Part shown: one piece after another, positions 20,701 through 31,531 of the stretch
How the letters are laid out: the number at the start of each line of letters is the position of its first letter
Numbering within the stretch: the first letter of the stretch is position 1
Assembly: GCA_033398695.1 (NCBI GenBank)
Contig: CM065809.1
Location: 179,480,501 to 179,544,500, forward strand
Origin: Orobanche coerulescens
Taxonomy: Eukaryota > Streptophyta > Magnoliopsida > Lamiales > Orobanchaceae
Length of the DNA: 64,000 nucleotides
Reading direction: 5' to 3'
Program-made: the position numbers and the translations under genes
Notes under the pieces: model-generated
Told to the model about the DNA's origin: nothing
What the model saw: only the letters and a program-made list of their open reading frames with translations
Databases searched by the model: none

Positions 20701-23700
20701 ATGATGACTAAGTCATCACAATCAATGAGTGGTATAATACTCAAGTTGTTGAATGCCGAATGGCGTTTTCTAGTCACATATGTTCCGTAACAATTGAACC
20801 ATGTTATGACTCGATGATATATATGCCAAAGTGTATCACTCATAGCATCTCATTGTGATTTGTGAGAAATAAAATCTTATGCATCACTTGTATTGGATAT
20901 GTGAAAAGGAAAAATATTCATGAGTCAATATGGTCCGGCTTGCATCGGTTTGTGTAACCAGAAGATGTATTGGGACATTGACACATTTAGGCTTTAATAG
21001 TCTGGAATTTGGACAGTTTGATGATCCATATACCACGGTATTATCATGGACATCATTTTCTTTGAACAAAGAAACTAGTTGGATCAAAGACACCAAAGTA
21101 CGTTGGTGGAGTCATGAGCAGGGCTCATGAACGATGATGATATTTATGTCATCCGCGTCTTGCTTTCATAAGCATGTGTGACGCCAAAGACCCCCCAATG
21201 ATCCTTCTTAGCCATGTTCATTGATTTAAGCCTATTCTTTGGCACGATTAGGAGACGACACCCTCCTATGCTAAAGAGAATAATGTAGCGACTCGCATAA
21301 GCATGGTGCTGAGTCCTCCCTTTTCACCGAGTCCTTATACATACATGATCATAAGTATTAGCCTGGGTGGCTTATGATGCTATGATGGTGTTCACAAATG
21401 GTCGTACTCAAGTAATAACATTATATGTTATGTTGTTCCTTTGACAATGATTGATAAGTTGATGAAACCTGAGTTATGGTTGTCCAATTTGCGGACCAGT
21501 CATTGTAAAGGTCGGTTCACCCATTTTTTAGACCAAGTCTTAAAGTGAAAATTTAACAAGTACTTCCTAACATCCAAGGCTATCTTCTCACAAATTATGG
21601 TGCCATTTGGAGACTTGGAAGGAGGTGAACCACTTAAATGAAGTTTTCACATACCACCAGCCGTCCCAACAACCAGTTCGATATCATTTCGATCGGTTTT
21701 TGACCACAAGGTTGATGGTTTTGGAATCCTAAACACCCGTTTATACATGCTCACGAAATTTTGAGGTGTTTGGGGCTGGTGAAGGGATTGAACTCTTCAA
21801 GAAAGCATTAGAGGTTCGATAAAACCAACGGCCTATCATCGGTTCAATTGTTTCTTTATGTTCGATCCCGGTGGTGCATGGTGGCGGTTTTGTTGAATTC
21901 TCAAGACCAGTAGCTACGGCTATGTAGCATAGGTCAACATGTCATATTCACCTATACCTATCATTATTCAAATGCTTAGTTACGAGTGTAACAGTATTCA
22001 TTTTGTTAACTGGATATTGTTAACACTGAAAACCTTTATCGTCCACATGTTCATGTGCCAAAGTGCGTCACCACAACGCATTATGACGGGTTATAAATGA
22101 TGAATATGACATGCGCTTTCACTCATAGTCCGCTTAAAATATACCTTGACAGACGATCTCGTATGTCACTTTGATGAGCCAGTCTTCCCGTCGTTAGAGG
22201 GATATGCGAACGATCATGTTCGAGTAGAACGACTTGGAATTGTCGTAGTTTGTCCCTACTGTGCCTCACCAAGTTCCCTAAAGTGACGAGATTAAATACA
22301 TGCTGCAAACATGTCTGCAAGGATTGTGTCTGGTCATGGACGTTCGTCACCTATGAATGGTGATATGGTAACACCAAAAATTGTGGTAGATGGTGTTACT
22401 AGGCCGTGGATCTCATCGAGTATTGGGATGCCACTTGGTTCGATAAATCGCTAAGAATGTATGCGAGCTTGGTACATGAAACTTGATCATATGATCAAAT
22501 GAACTCATCCGTCTCATGTGATTCTGGATTATAGTCATTATTGGGGGACGTCTCAATGAATGCCAATCCATAAAGAGTACTCAATGAATAAAGCCGGTTC
22601 ATGAGGACGTGGAATGTGAGTTTAATCGAACCATACTTCGTTGAAAATCTACACCGTTGTAGCCTTGGCTTAAAATGGAAACATATGCGATTTCAGTATA
22701 AACAAAGTGATAGCCCTTTGTTGAAGTGGTGTCGACACTCCAAAGATAAGATCTATCCGTATACTTTGTCAAAGCGAGTGAGAGAAGGAGTTAAACTCAC
22801 CTCATGGCGCGAGGTTTCTCATGAACGCACTGGAATCGACTACGATGACACGAAACTTAGTTGTGCTATCATAATGGATGTTACAACATCCACTATCTTT
22901 TCAGTTAGATAGTTTCCCAAAAACTGACGTGCAGCTTGTGGTTAAATCTTATCTTAGTGGGGAACTAAGTTAAGTGATAAAAAGGATCTCGTGGTGGATC
23001 AGACTCAAATCAAGTGGCTCCTGACCACGGAGCGCGTCGACAAGTGATTGTCGGGAACACATACTAAGTATATACTTGATTTGGAAGAGATATGAAGCTT
23101 TTGCGTGTAAAACTAAGGGTTTATAGTGATGTACTCTTGTGAGACTAAGAGATTCCGCTAAATCCAAAGTTAAGAATGAAAGGATCTTGGGTACACTTGA
23201 TGATGCGTATTCATCAATCGGTTTAAGGCAATCTAAGGGACGGTTTCCCTAAGAGACGATAAAGTAATGCCTATATGATTCCCAATGATTTGTCGAAGTC
23301 ATCATAAGACTTGGCTCACTTAAGTGATGATGCAGTCTTGAAAAAGTACGGTATTATGTACTCATGTTTGACTCGATGTACTGATTCGTAATAATCCGGT
23401 AAAGCCACTGTGATGATGGCCTAGGATGCGCTCACGCAATGTCTGTGATTGACAAGAAGCTTCAAGCTCGCTCTATCTCGATAAAAAGGACACTTGAAAA
23501 TTGATACCCGAATCTGCCCAGAATGTGTTGGTCTATCTCCCATATGACCTACAGGGCAGCTCACTTGATGGAAAATGGTGAAATTGGTGCCATTGGAAAG
23601 GTTTGTGTCTACTTTCCAAGGAAACCAACCATTTGATCACATCCATCATGTTGAGTGACATATGACTATTATTGCAAAGTAGGACAGGATATGTCCGGTA

Positions 23701-24314
23701 ATTTGCTGTGTCAACTTCGATAGAGCTTTGTGATCTGCTCAGGTCGATCTAGGTTACGTACTGTATGTGAATGAAAAGCTATGGGTGTCTAGTTTTCATA
23801 AGTTCTTACAGTTTCGTTGATACCTATTGAATTGAAGAAGTTATGACTGATTTAGTGCATGGAGGTCAAGACTTTGGAAAACTTGATAAGTCTTTAGCGA
23901 CTCTGCACTTTGGATGTGTCGCGCTCTTTTTGTCCTTAGACCAAGGTTTGTTTTTTCCCATTGGGTTTTCACTTGGTAAGGTTTTTAACGAGGCGACCTA
24001 TGAGAACATCCATACAATGATGCGTTGTACTTCTGTTCAACTTAAACCAAAAGGTATTTTTCCCACTGGGTTTTTTCTTGGTATAGTTGTGAGGGCAACT
24101 TGGCATCCGACTCCTATGATTTGAGGTACTCATCAGGGGGAGTCGTTATGTATACATCAGGGGGAGTATACACGACATGTTATGTTGGTGCGTTGCAATA
24201 TTTTCCTCATCAAGCCTTTGTTTTTCCCATGGGGTTTGTTTTGGCTTGGAATAGGTTTTTACGAAGGCAACATCTTTTGCACCATTGTTGTATTAGTGCT
24301 CGACACAGGGAGAG
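17717..24314 (+). other. Internal region of Cop-1, no recognisable gene
   Basis: The first 500 bp are GC-rich leader with runs of Pro/Arg-type codons but no stable frame. The remainder is mixed-composition DNA with stops in all frames. I looked for copia motifs (CCHC knuckle, DTG protease, YVDD RT box, GKGY, DDE core) and saw none. The last 450 bp are the copia-like 3' UTR with two polypurine-like CATCAGGGGGAGT words. It could be extremely decayed, but the near-identical LTRs argue instead for a coding-free element moved in trans. Confidence 0.7.
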
Positions 24315-24541
24315 TGTTCCGGGAATTATTATTCCCGTGATGTGTCTTACCTAATACTGGTTGTAGATACATAGATGGAAGGTTCTAGATCCTTCTAGAG
24401 GTAGTAGGATCCTATTAGATGTCTTACCTTATCTAGGAATCCTATGTATGGAAGGACTCTCATTGTAATGCCTATATAAAGGCCCCTCTATCAGTGTTAT
24501 GAATACAATTGATTTGCTGTCTTTTATTTTATCCTCAAATA
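24315..24541 (+). repeat. 3' LTR of Cop-1 (227 bp)
   Basis: It has the same length as the 5' LTR, with about five substitutions and a last base change in the terminal CA (now TA). Its TATA palindrome is at 24470-24483. The GTTTT target copy follows directly. Confidence 0.95.
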
Positions 24542-24754
24542 GTTTTCTCAAAATTATGTTTTTTTGGTTCATTCAGAACTTAGACCCGAAGTGAACTTAA
24601 ATTAAATTTATTCGAGTTTGTCTGAAACTAATTATCGGAGACTGATTGAACTTTCATAAATTATTTGAGTCTGATCAGATTTAAACGAATTGAAGGAACG
24701 CGTCCCCACGCAATAATTAATATATAAACATGCATATCAGCAAGAGGATTTTTT

Positions 24755-25070
24755 TTATGCAATGTATACTGCATAAAGTTGCTGCGTGACCCGCCCGATT
24801 GTGGCTGCAGACTGCAAATCAGCCGCCCTCATTTTTTCCCTTTTTTTTTTAGTGCAGTATTTACTGCATGAGACTGTTGCGGGCCTGACCACGCGGGTTG
24901 CCTGCGAAGGTGCCGCCTTTTCCTTTTTTTTTTGCAGTGCTTACTACATATGAAATATTTGCGGGACCCACCTGTCTTATATGCAGGCCTCTACTTTCCT
25001 TCCGCTGACAGTAGCATGCAGTGCAACATTTCTCCCCTTTTCCCCTACTGGTAGGAGCAACAGCTTCTTC
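24755..25070. repeat. Diverged tandem repeat (about 3 copies of 105-115 bp) in the Tat-C 3' UTR
   Basis: Each unit has TGCA-rich 'GCAGT.TTTACTGCAT', then TTGCGGG plus GACC, then GCCGCC followed by a T-rich run. Units start near 24759, 24853 and 24941, with a partial copy near 25010. The block lies between Cop-1 and the antisense ORF, the same position as the arrays of Tat-A and Tat-B. Confidence 0.6.
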
Positions 25071-25097
25071 TGAAATTTTCTATTTGATACATTTCAA

Positions 25098-26158
25098 ATG
25101 GAGGACTCATATGTTCTCGACTCATCTTCTTTATCTCAAGAAAAGGAGCCTTCAGGTAAGGACCTTGAATCCACTCTTGTATATTGTAATTCTAAAGATT
25201 TGCGTGAAATTTTATGCGAATTTAGGGAGGCGCACCCTACCACTGTATACTTAGAAGCGCATAATATAGAGTGCATTTTGACCAAGAAGAAATTTGACTT
25301 CGTAGTTAAAGATTTCGAGATTTGGGGCCCTTACGAGGCAAAGTTTCCCGAACCGGCTGAGAGACCTTGTCATTATACAAGAGAGCTATGTATGCCCGTA
25401 AAAGCCCTTGAGTCGGGTTTTAGGCTCCCACCTCACCCTTTTTTATTTATAATTGTTTATTTCAATACAATTTCAGCTATGAAGCTTGTAATGACTGCCC
25501 TCAAGATCCAGAAGGCTAGTGCTGATGCCTATGCTGCTACTGATGTGATAATTAGTATCTCGGACGAGATTGAGCCTGTCTGGAAGAGGAGATATTCCAC
25601 TGAGGCAGGGAATGGCGATGCTAGTGGATCTCGAAGATCTCGCAGACTAGAGATATCTTCTTCTGGTGATGAGGCCTTCAATCTTAGTTAGGGTATTCGT
25701 AATATGGATTCCATCATTGGGAATTGCCACCTTGCTGTTAAGTGGTCTCTTGGATTCATGACTCCTACGGATCATAAAACATGATTGATGATGGCTTTCT
25801 CGAGACTACCCGTACATCGGGCAGTCAGGCCCTTGCGACGGTATATTTTTATCACTCCTTTTTGCTTAACATGTTTTCATTATAATTTCATGTGTAAGTT
25901 TAATAACTCTTTATCTTTGCCTAGGCCAATGCCTTATTTCAGGGTTCTATGGGGCATATGGAGGGAGCTTGCAAGAAGAATGAGGAGCTTAAGGCCAAGT
26001 TGGAGATGGTGGTACCAGCTTTTCTACAGTCAGCAGCTCACAAGGGTCGCCTTCATACTTATGCCCAGTCCCGTGTTCCGGATACTTATACGGCATGTTT
26101 CATTCATATTGTGGGGGAGATTGAGATGGTTGCTCCAACTTTAATACTTCGGTCTTAA
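25098..26158 (+). pseudogene. Antisense extra ORF (aORF) of Tat-C, with introns
   Basis: The first exon frame starts MEDSYVLDSSSL and includes LESGFRLPPHPF, a motif of the 'putative gypsy type transposon' family found antisense in Tat elements. A likely 3' splice site (TTTCAG at about 25478) and a second intron (about 25838-25924, starting GTATAT and ending TTTGCCTAG) interrupt it. The last exon reads NALFQGSMGHMEGACKKNEELKAKL, a coiled-coil stretch also typical of the family. Stops at 25689 and frame changes suggest it is no longer functional. It runs opposite to pol. Function is unknown. Confidence 0.7.
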
Positions 26159-26575
26159 AGAACCCTTTTGCTACTGCCCCTATTGTGACTTTACCTGCTT
26201 CAGGCCCCTTATCCTCGGTTCTTCCGAGCATCCCTACCCCTTCTTCAGATCATGCTCCTTTCATTATCTTTACTTAGACTCATGGTGAACCTGCGTGGTC
26301 TTAGAGTACTAGTGACCCTGTATGGTCTTATCTTTATTTATTGTTGGATGATTCCCCTTAGGGGCTTTACCTGTGTTTTTATAAACTATGTGTTTATTTA
26401 TTCGTAGTGTTTTGGTTCTTAGCATAGCTGTGTAGGTTTCATGCATGAGTAGAATAACAAGTTTAAGAAAAAAAAAAGACTAGGGGACTTTCATTATGAT
26501 AAGGGGCACTTGGCCCAAACAAAATTCAGTCATCAAATTTGAGAATAAGTTATACCCCTAGTGGACACAACGTCC

Positions 26576-28066
26576 TTATTCAAAAGATAATTCTACGAAA
26601 TGGTTTTGAAGCAAAATACTCCTAAATCTACTGATAAAAAATCCTAAGATTTGATGCATACCATGTTCGGGGTATCTCCTTGCCCCCCAGTATCTCCAAC
26701 TGATAAGATCCTGGACCTCTGGTCTTCTTGACTTTGTATGGTCCTTCCCAGTTAGGGGATTACTTTCCACCCTCCCCGGGGGCTGATGCTTCCAACTTTC
26801 TAAGAACCAAATCTCCTTCTTTGAAGTACCTTCTCTTAACCCGAAGGTTATAGTAGATTGAAGCCTTTCTATTGTACTCCAGTACTCTAGCGTAGGCCTC
26901 ATCAAGAGCTTCATCGACTATATCTAATGCCGCTTTCAGACCCTCTTAGTTAGCTTCCGCATCGAATTATCCCACACGGAGGGATGTAAGAGCAACTTCT
27001 ATAGGGACCACTGCCTCAATTCCGTAAGCCAACATGAAAGGAGTTGCTCCAGTAGAAGTTTTTCAAGTGGTTCGATATGACCACAAGACACTTAACAACT
27101 TCTACCCATCCTCCTTTTGCCTTATCGAGTCTTTTCTTCAGTCCATCGAGTATAATCCTATTTGCTCTCTCCACCTGACCATTATCTTGGGGATGAGCTA
27201 CGGAAGTAAACCTCAAGTCAATTTTATAGTCGTCACAGTAGGCCTTGAAGTCCTTATTATCAAATTGCTTTCCATTATTAGTAATTAATACTCGGGGTAT
27301 TTCGTACCTACACATAATATCTTCCCATAGAAAACTTGTCATTTTCGGTGTTGTTATTTGGGCTGAAGGCTTGGCTTCAATCCATTTGGTGAAATAGTCA
27401 ATGGCTACTACAAGAAATTTCCTCTGTCCTGACCCAACGGGAAATGGTCCTAAGATATCCATGCCCCAAACAGCAAAAGGCAAAGGAGTAGTGATGGATG
27501 TAAGTAACTCTGGTGGTTGATGCACCAAAAGGGCATGTATCTGGCACATTTCACATTTTTTAACAAACTCCATAACATCCTTCTTCATTTCTGGCCAGTA
27601 AAAGCCTTGCCTTAATATTTTATGAGCTAGCATCGTGTTGTCCACATGTGCCTCCATGAACTTCTTCAAGGGCTAACTCAGCCTCTATGGGTCTTAAACA
27701 TCGTAAATAGGGGGTCACCAACGACCTTTTATAAAGAGCTCCTTCGATCAATGTATACTTGGCAGATCTTGTCAGAAGTTTTCTTGCTTCATTTGGCTCC
27801 TGAGGGAGCTCTCCACTCTCTAGATAGTTTCTGATAGGATCTATCCATGTAGCCTCTGTTTCTACAGGAGCTGCTAGCTTAGCTTCTACGCTGGGTTCCC
27901 TCAATAGTTCCATATATACTACACCATCAGAGTCTCTATCTTCTTTGGATGGTGCAATTTTAGATAATTCATCTGCCTTTGCATTCTCTTCCCTTGGGAT
28001 GTGTTCTACGGTGCATTCTTCAAAATATGTCATCAATTTTTTGACAAGTTTCAAATACTTTATCAT
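26576..28066 (-). pseudogene. Tat-C integrase and upstream linker (decayed, catalytic Asp replaced)
   Basis: The linker (28066-27670) ends in the zinc-finger start EVHGGTCGQH. A frameshift near 27650 moves to the core frame 27016-27669: GFYWPEMKKDVMEF, the CEMCQ zinc Cys pair, GMDILGP (first Asp), LITNNGKQF and GQVERAN (Glu). The family normally reads TDNG at the second site, so the second catalytic Asp is Asn here. The C-terminal domain is in 26576-26914 in another frame. The enzyme would be inactive even without the frameshifts. Confidence 0.85.
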
Positions 28067-28512
28067 AGGGGCTCTCTAGCCTCAAATTCTCCATTGACTT
28101 GGCTTACTACAAGCCTTGGATCTCCTCTTATAAACAAATTTTTTACCCTGAGGGATTTCGCTAGTCCTAGTCCGGCCAAAATAGCTTCATATTCTGCCTT
28201 ATTGTTTGTTGTTGGGAAGTCTAATGTCACAGCATAATGTATAACAAAATCCAATGGACTCTTCAAGACAACTCTAGCTCCACTTGCATGCTTACTCGAG
28301 GATCCATCAAAGTATAAGTTCCAGAACTCTTTTAGCTCAACCAGTGTGTCATTCTTAACTTCTCTATCTTCTTCCATACTCTTCTGCCCCTCGAGTTCTT
28401 GGTCAGAAATGGTGCATTCTACCAAGAAATCTGCAAGAGATTGTGATTTAATGGCCATTCTAGGCTTGTAACGAATATCAAACTCCCCTAATTCTACCGC
28501 CCACTTGACCAT
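28063..28512 (-). pseudogene. Tat-C second RNase H (decayed)
   Basis: YFDGSSS keeps the first Asp. NNKAEYEAILAGL replaces the usual Glu-Ala with Lys-Ala at the first position of the motif, and RGDPRLVVSQVNGEFEA keeps the later Asp region. This is the extra RNase H domain of Tat elements, separated from the first RNase H by the connection ALADFL. It overlaps the linker frame by a few bases, which marks a frameshift. Confidence 0.8.
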
Positions 28513-28521
28513 CCTTCCACT

Positions 28522-29568
28522 TTATTTAGGACTATGCATGATACTTCTCAAAGGTTGATCTGTTAAAACTTCAATAGAATGAGCCTGAAAATATGGGCGA
28601 AGCTTTCTTGCCGACACGATTAAGGTGAGTGCAAATTTTTTGACCTTTGAGTAATTTAACTCTGCTCCGTGCAAAACTTTGCTAACATAGTAGACAGGTT
28701 TATGAACCTTGTCTTCACTCTTTGTGAGCACCGCACTAATTGCCTGATGGGAGACTGCAAGGTACAAGTACAACAACTCTCCAGGGATGGGCTTTGCTAG
28801 TAAGGGTGGGTGAGTTAGGTACTCCTTCAATTCTTCCAATGCCGTTTGACATTCTTCTGTCCAAACAAAGTTTTTGATCTTCTTAAACACCAAGAAGAAG
28901 TGTAAACACTTATCTCCAGAACGAGACATAAATCTTTCGAGAGTTTCTATCCTACCCGTAAGTTTATGAACATCCTTTATTGAATTTGGAGGCTGCATAT
29001 CTAAGACTGCTTTAATCTTATCGGGATTTGCCTCTATTCCCCTCTGTGATATCATCATCCCCAAGAATTTTCTAGAATTAACCGCAAAGGCACACTTTGC
29101 GGGGTTCAACTTCATGTTATGTTTCCTTAAGATTTCAAAAGACAACTCCAGGTCCTCGATATGACTAGTACTCTTAACACTCTTTACTAACATGTCATAC
29201 ACATAGACCTACATGGTCTTACCAATCACGGACTTGAAAATCTTGTTCACCAACCTCTGGTAAGTTGATCCAGAATTCCTTAATCCAAATGCTATAACTA
29301 TATAACAATATAGTCATATCTCCGTAACAAAAGCAACTTTAGGTACATCATCAGGGTGCATTCGAATTTGATGATATCCACTAAAAGCATCCATAAAACT
29401 TAGTAGTTCATGGCCAGCAGTGGCATCTATTAATGCATCTATCCTGGGCAAGGGAAAATAATCCTTAGGACATGCATCATTCAGGTCCGTGAAATCAATA
29501 CACATCCTCCAATGACCATTAGGCTTCCTTACCAGAACAGGATTTGCTACCCATTTCGCATATTGTAT
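28522..29568 (-). pseudogene. Tat-C reverse transcriptase and first RNase H (active site altered)
   Basis: RT pieces are MCIDFTDLNDACPKDYFPL (29314-29505), with SFMDAFSGYHQI and stops near 29300, then 28522-29202. The catalytic box reads VYVYDMLVKS instead of YVDD, so one catalytic Asp is Tyr. The rest matches the Tat-A RT closely (SRKFLGMMISQRGIEANPDK, then the RNase H part YYVSKVLHGAELNYSK and KLRPYF). Stops near 29210-29310 also break the palm. Confidence 0.88.
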
Positions 29569-30405
29569 TTATTTAATGAATCCAGCATCAAGTAACTTCT
29601 CTACCTCTTGATTTATAGCCTCTTGTCTTTTCGGGCCAAAATTCCTCTTCTTTTGCTTGATAGGCCTCCGACCTGGTAACACATTGAGTCTATGAACCAT
29701 CAAATTTGGGTTGATATCAGGCATATCAGCTGCAGTCCATACGAATACATCCTCGTTATTTTGAAGAAATTTCACCAAGTCCTCTCTCAAATCTCCTTTA
29801 AGGGTTGCTCCTATATAGGTTACCTTCTCAGGATCATTCTCATTTAGAGATATGGGTACCAGGTCCTCAGCATGCTGCCCTCTTCTCCTATCTGGATCAT
29901 CTCTCATATCTAAGTCCTCTATGGGTAAGACTTGTCCTTTAGTTCCATCTGCCCTCAGGGCTGCCACATAACAACTTCTCGCCAAATATTGGTTGCCTCG
30001 AGCTTCTCCAACACCATTTCTTGTTGGGAATTTAACCTTCAGATGATATGTAGAGGGCACATCCTTGAACTGATGTAGACTTGTCCTTCCAAGGATAGCA
30101 TTATAAGATGATGGTGCCTTGACCACCATAAAATTCACCATTTGAGTCGCTTGTCGACACTCTTTTCCAAGAGTCACTAGTAACTGTATAGTTCTTTCTA
30201 TCTTTGTCTCCACTCCACTAAATCTAAAGATTGGTATGGTAGAAGGAGTTAACTGACTATCTTCATATCCTATTTGGGTGAATACATTATGAAAAAGAAT
30301 ATCTATTGAAGCTCCATCATCAATAAGAACTCTCTTCACAAAATTATTTCTAATAACCGGCATGATGACCAACGGATCATCGTGTGGAAACTTGACTCCC
30401 TCCAA
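29569..30405 (-). CDS. Tat-C protease and RT N-terminus (open 278-codon frame)
   Basis: The protease loop is VLIDDGASIDILF, where the usual DSG or DTG reads DDG. PSSYNAILGRTSL and STYHLKVKFPT are family motifs. Then comes the linker to RT (EDVFVWTAADMPDINP, RLNVLPGRRPIKQKKR) and EVEKLLDAGFIK, where the frame stops just before the RT palm. The first Met here is internal to the original polyprotein. The frame is open but is a fragment of gag-pol. Confidence 0.8.
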   Translation of the reverse strand: MEGVKFPHDDPLVIMPVIRNNFVKRVLIDDGASIDILFHNVFTQIGYEDSQLTPSTIPIFRFSGVETKIERTIQLLVTLGKECRQATQMVNFMVVKAPSSYNAILGRTSLHQFKDVPSTYHLKVKFPTRNGVGEARGNQYLARSCYVAALRADGTKGQVLPIEDLDMRDDPDRRRGQHAEDLVPISLNENDPEKVTYIGATLKGDLREDLVKFLQNNEDVFVWTAADMPDINPNLMVHRLNVLPGRRPIKQKKRNFGPKRQEAINQEVEKLLDAGFIK

Positions 30406-30672
30406 GTCAGTATCATCAAAACTGATTACCTGCTCTGTTCAAGCGTTCTAGGGGGCTCTTGTCTTGGATTGGCCCTCGAGGGTCCTATAAGTAACGGTGG
30501 GGGAGGATCTCCTCCTACCAGTAGCCGAAGTTGAGGATTCCCCTCTGTAGTTCATTGAGGAGGGTTCTGATCACCAATAGCTTGTTGGGGTATCCCATCC
30601 CTAGTTCCAGGATTGTTAAGAGGCGCTTGCCTTGATTCAGTTCATGTACTCACCATCGTTTTTTGAAACGTG
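30406..30672 (-). pseudogene. Tat-C gag remnant: N-terminus joined directly to protease
   Basis: Only about 270 bp separate the primer site from protease. Read on the minus strand they begin MVST, stop, TESRQAPLNNPGTRDG, and continue Pro-rich into VISFDDTDLEGVKFP. This looks like the first 80 or so codons of gag with the capsid and zinc-knuckle part (normally over 1 kb) deleted. Confidence 0.65.
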
Positions 30673-30691
30673 TCCCACAGACAGCGCCAAA
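30673..30691 (-). other. Primer binding site of Tat-C
   Basis: The minus strand reads TTTGGCGCTGTCTGTGGGA immediately after the LTR end, a Tat-type primer site starting TGGCGC. It differs from the Tat-A/Tat-D site after the first seven bases. Confidence 0.85.
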
Positions 30692-31323
30692 TGTTGCGTG
30701 TGCAAAATTCGTGTAATACAAATAGACTATAATTAATGATACCTCTTGAGAATTTAATATCGTTGTCTCCTAACGAGCTATTATAAGGGACACCTCTTCC
30801 TGCAACTCCTCCGTCTTCCAGTAGTGTACCTACAACCCAACGGGGGTTTGGTCCTCGTCGGGGACTCCGACGTAAGAGTAAGTGTCTATACGAGATTATA
30901 ATAACTTGAATATAGAGAGAGAATAACTAGAGAATTCATACCTGGAATGAGGGATGGAGACCCATATATATATATGATTACCTCATGAGTTAATTAGGGT
31001 TAGGAGTCCTTGCATAAGAAGGAGATTCTATCAGGGAAGACTTATCTCTTAGATCGTTCTGGAGACTTGTACTTTCTAGGACTCTTAAATTAAGTAGGAG
31101 TCTTGTACCTTCTGGGACTCTTAAATTACGTAGGAGTCTTGTACCTTACGGGACTCTTAAATTACGTAGGAGTCTTGCACCTTCTAGAATTTTCTTAAGA
31201 ACTTGGGTTTTTTAATTATTATCTGGGCCTAATTAATTGAATTTTAATTCGGGCTTTTAATACCTCAATAAATATTTTGATATTATCTATTTGTTATTGA
31301 GCTACATAGCCTAGTCCACTACA
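30692..31323 (-). repeat. 5' LTR of Tat-C (632 bp)
   Basis: It matches the 3' LTR at 16868-17458 in the same orientation. The minus-strand start is TGTAGTGGACTAGGC and the end GCACACGCAACA. It contains four diverged copies of a 'GGACTCTTAAATTACGTAGG' phrase at 31077-31180. CTTC at 31324-31327 is the target copy. Confidence 0.9.
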
Positions 31324-31480
31324 CTTCCCAAGGCCAAGCATTCTCGCATTAGAGAGAGAGAGAAATATTAAAAAGAGAGAAACATCTTAGAGAGAGAAAG
31401 GCATCTTATATACTTAGGGGTTGATTCAAATAAACTTCTGAGATCAACCCGATTCTTGATGACCGATCAGTTCAGGCTCA
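31324..31480 (+). repeat. 5' LTR of Tat-B, second part
   Basis: This resumes the Tat-B LTR after the Tat-C insertion, with GAGAGA-rich sequence downstream of the TATA box at 16841. The inner end is inferred as GGCTCA, five bases before the primer site. Confidence 0.65.
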
Positions 31481-31485
31481 TCTAG

Positions 31486-31502
31486 TGGAGCTGCCTGTGG
31501 GA
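31486..31502 (+). other. Primer binding site of Tat-B
   Basis: TGGAGCTGCCTGTGGGA matches the Tat-C site TGGCGCTGTCTGTGGGA at 15 of 17 bases, so it is a mutated copy of the same primer type. Confidence 0.7.
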
Positions 31503-31531
31503 AAGTGTGACATTGAGTCGCACCAGAGTTG

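Larger units (their letters stand above)
17490..24541 (+). mobile_element. Cop-1: full-length non-autonomous copia-like LTR element, 7052 bp, in Tat-C
   Basis: Two 227-bp LTRs (17490-17716 and 24315-24541) differ at about five positions. The element is flanked by a perfect 5-bp direct repeat GTTTT (17485-17489 and 24542-24546). A purine-rich tract (CACAGGGAGAG) precedes the 3' LTR, and CATCAGGGGGAGT occurs twice just upstream. The 3' region has 'CCCATTGGGTTTT...GGTAAGGTTTTTAACGAGG', a phrase common in the 3' UTR of plant copia elements. The internal 6.6 kb has no frame longer than about 125 codons and no gag, protease, integrase or RT motif that I recognise on either strand. Superfamily is inferred from the 3' UTR wording and the short LTRs. 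Confidence 0.88.
16868..31323 (-). mobile_element. Tat-C: Ty3/gypsy Tat-lineage element nested in the Tat-B LTR, gag deleted
   Basis: LTRs are at 16868-17458 (3') and 30692-31323 (5'), both TGTAGTGG...GCAACA on the minus strand. The flanks share a 4-bp direct repeat CTTC (16864-16867 and 31324-31327). The primer site is at 30673, and the polypurine tract beside the 3' LTR at 17459-17475. Between them are pol on the minus strand, an antisense ORF on the plus strand, and the 7-kb Cop-1 insertion. The gag core is missing and several catalytic residues in pol are changed. Confidence 0.9.

Noticed and set aside
18525..23167. Short frames of 60-125 codons across Cop-1 as host genes
   Set aside because: They lie on both strands with no shared features, no splice-site pattern and no recognisable domains.
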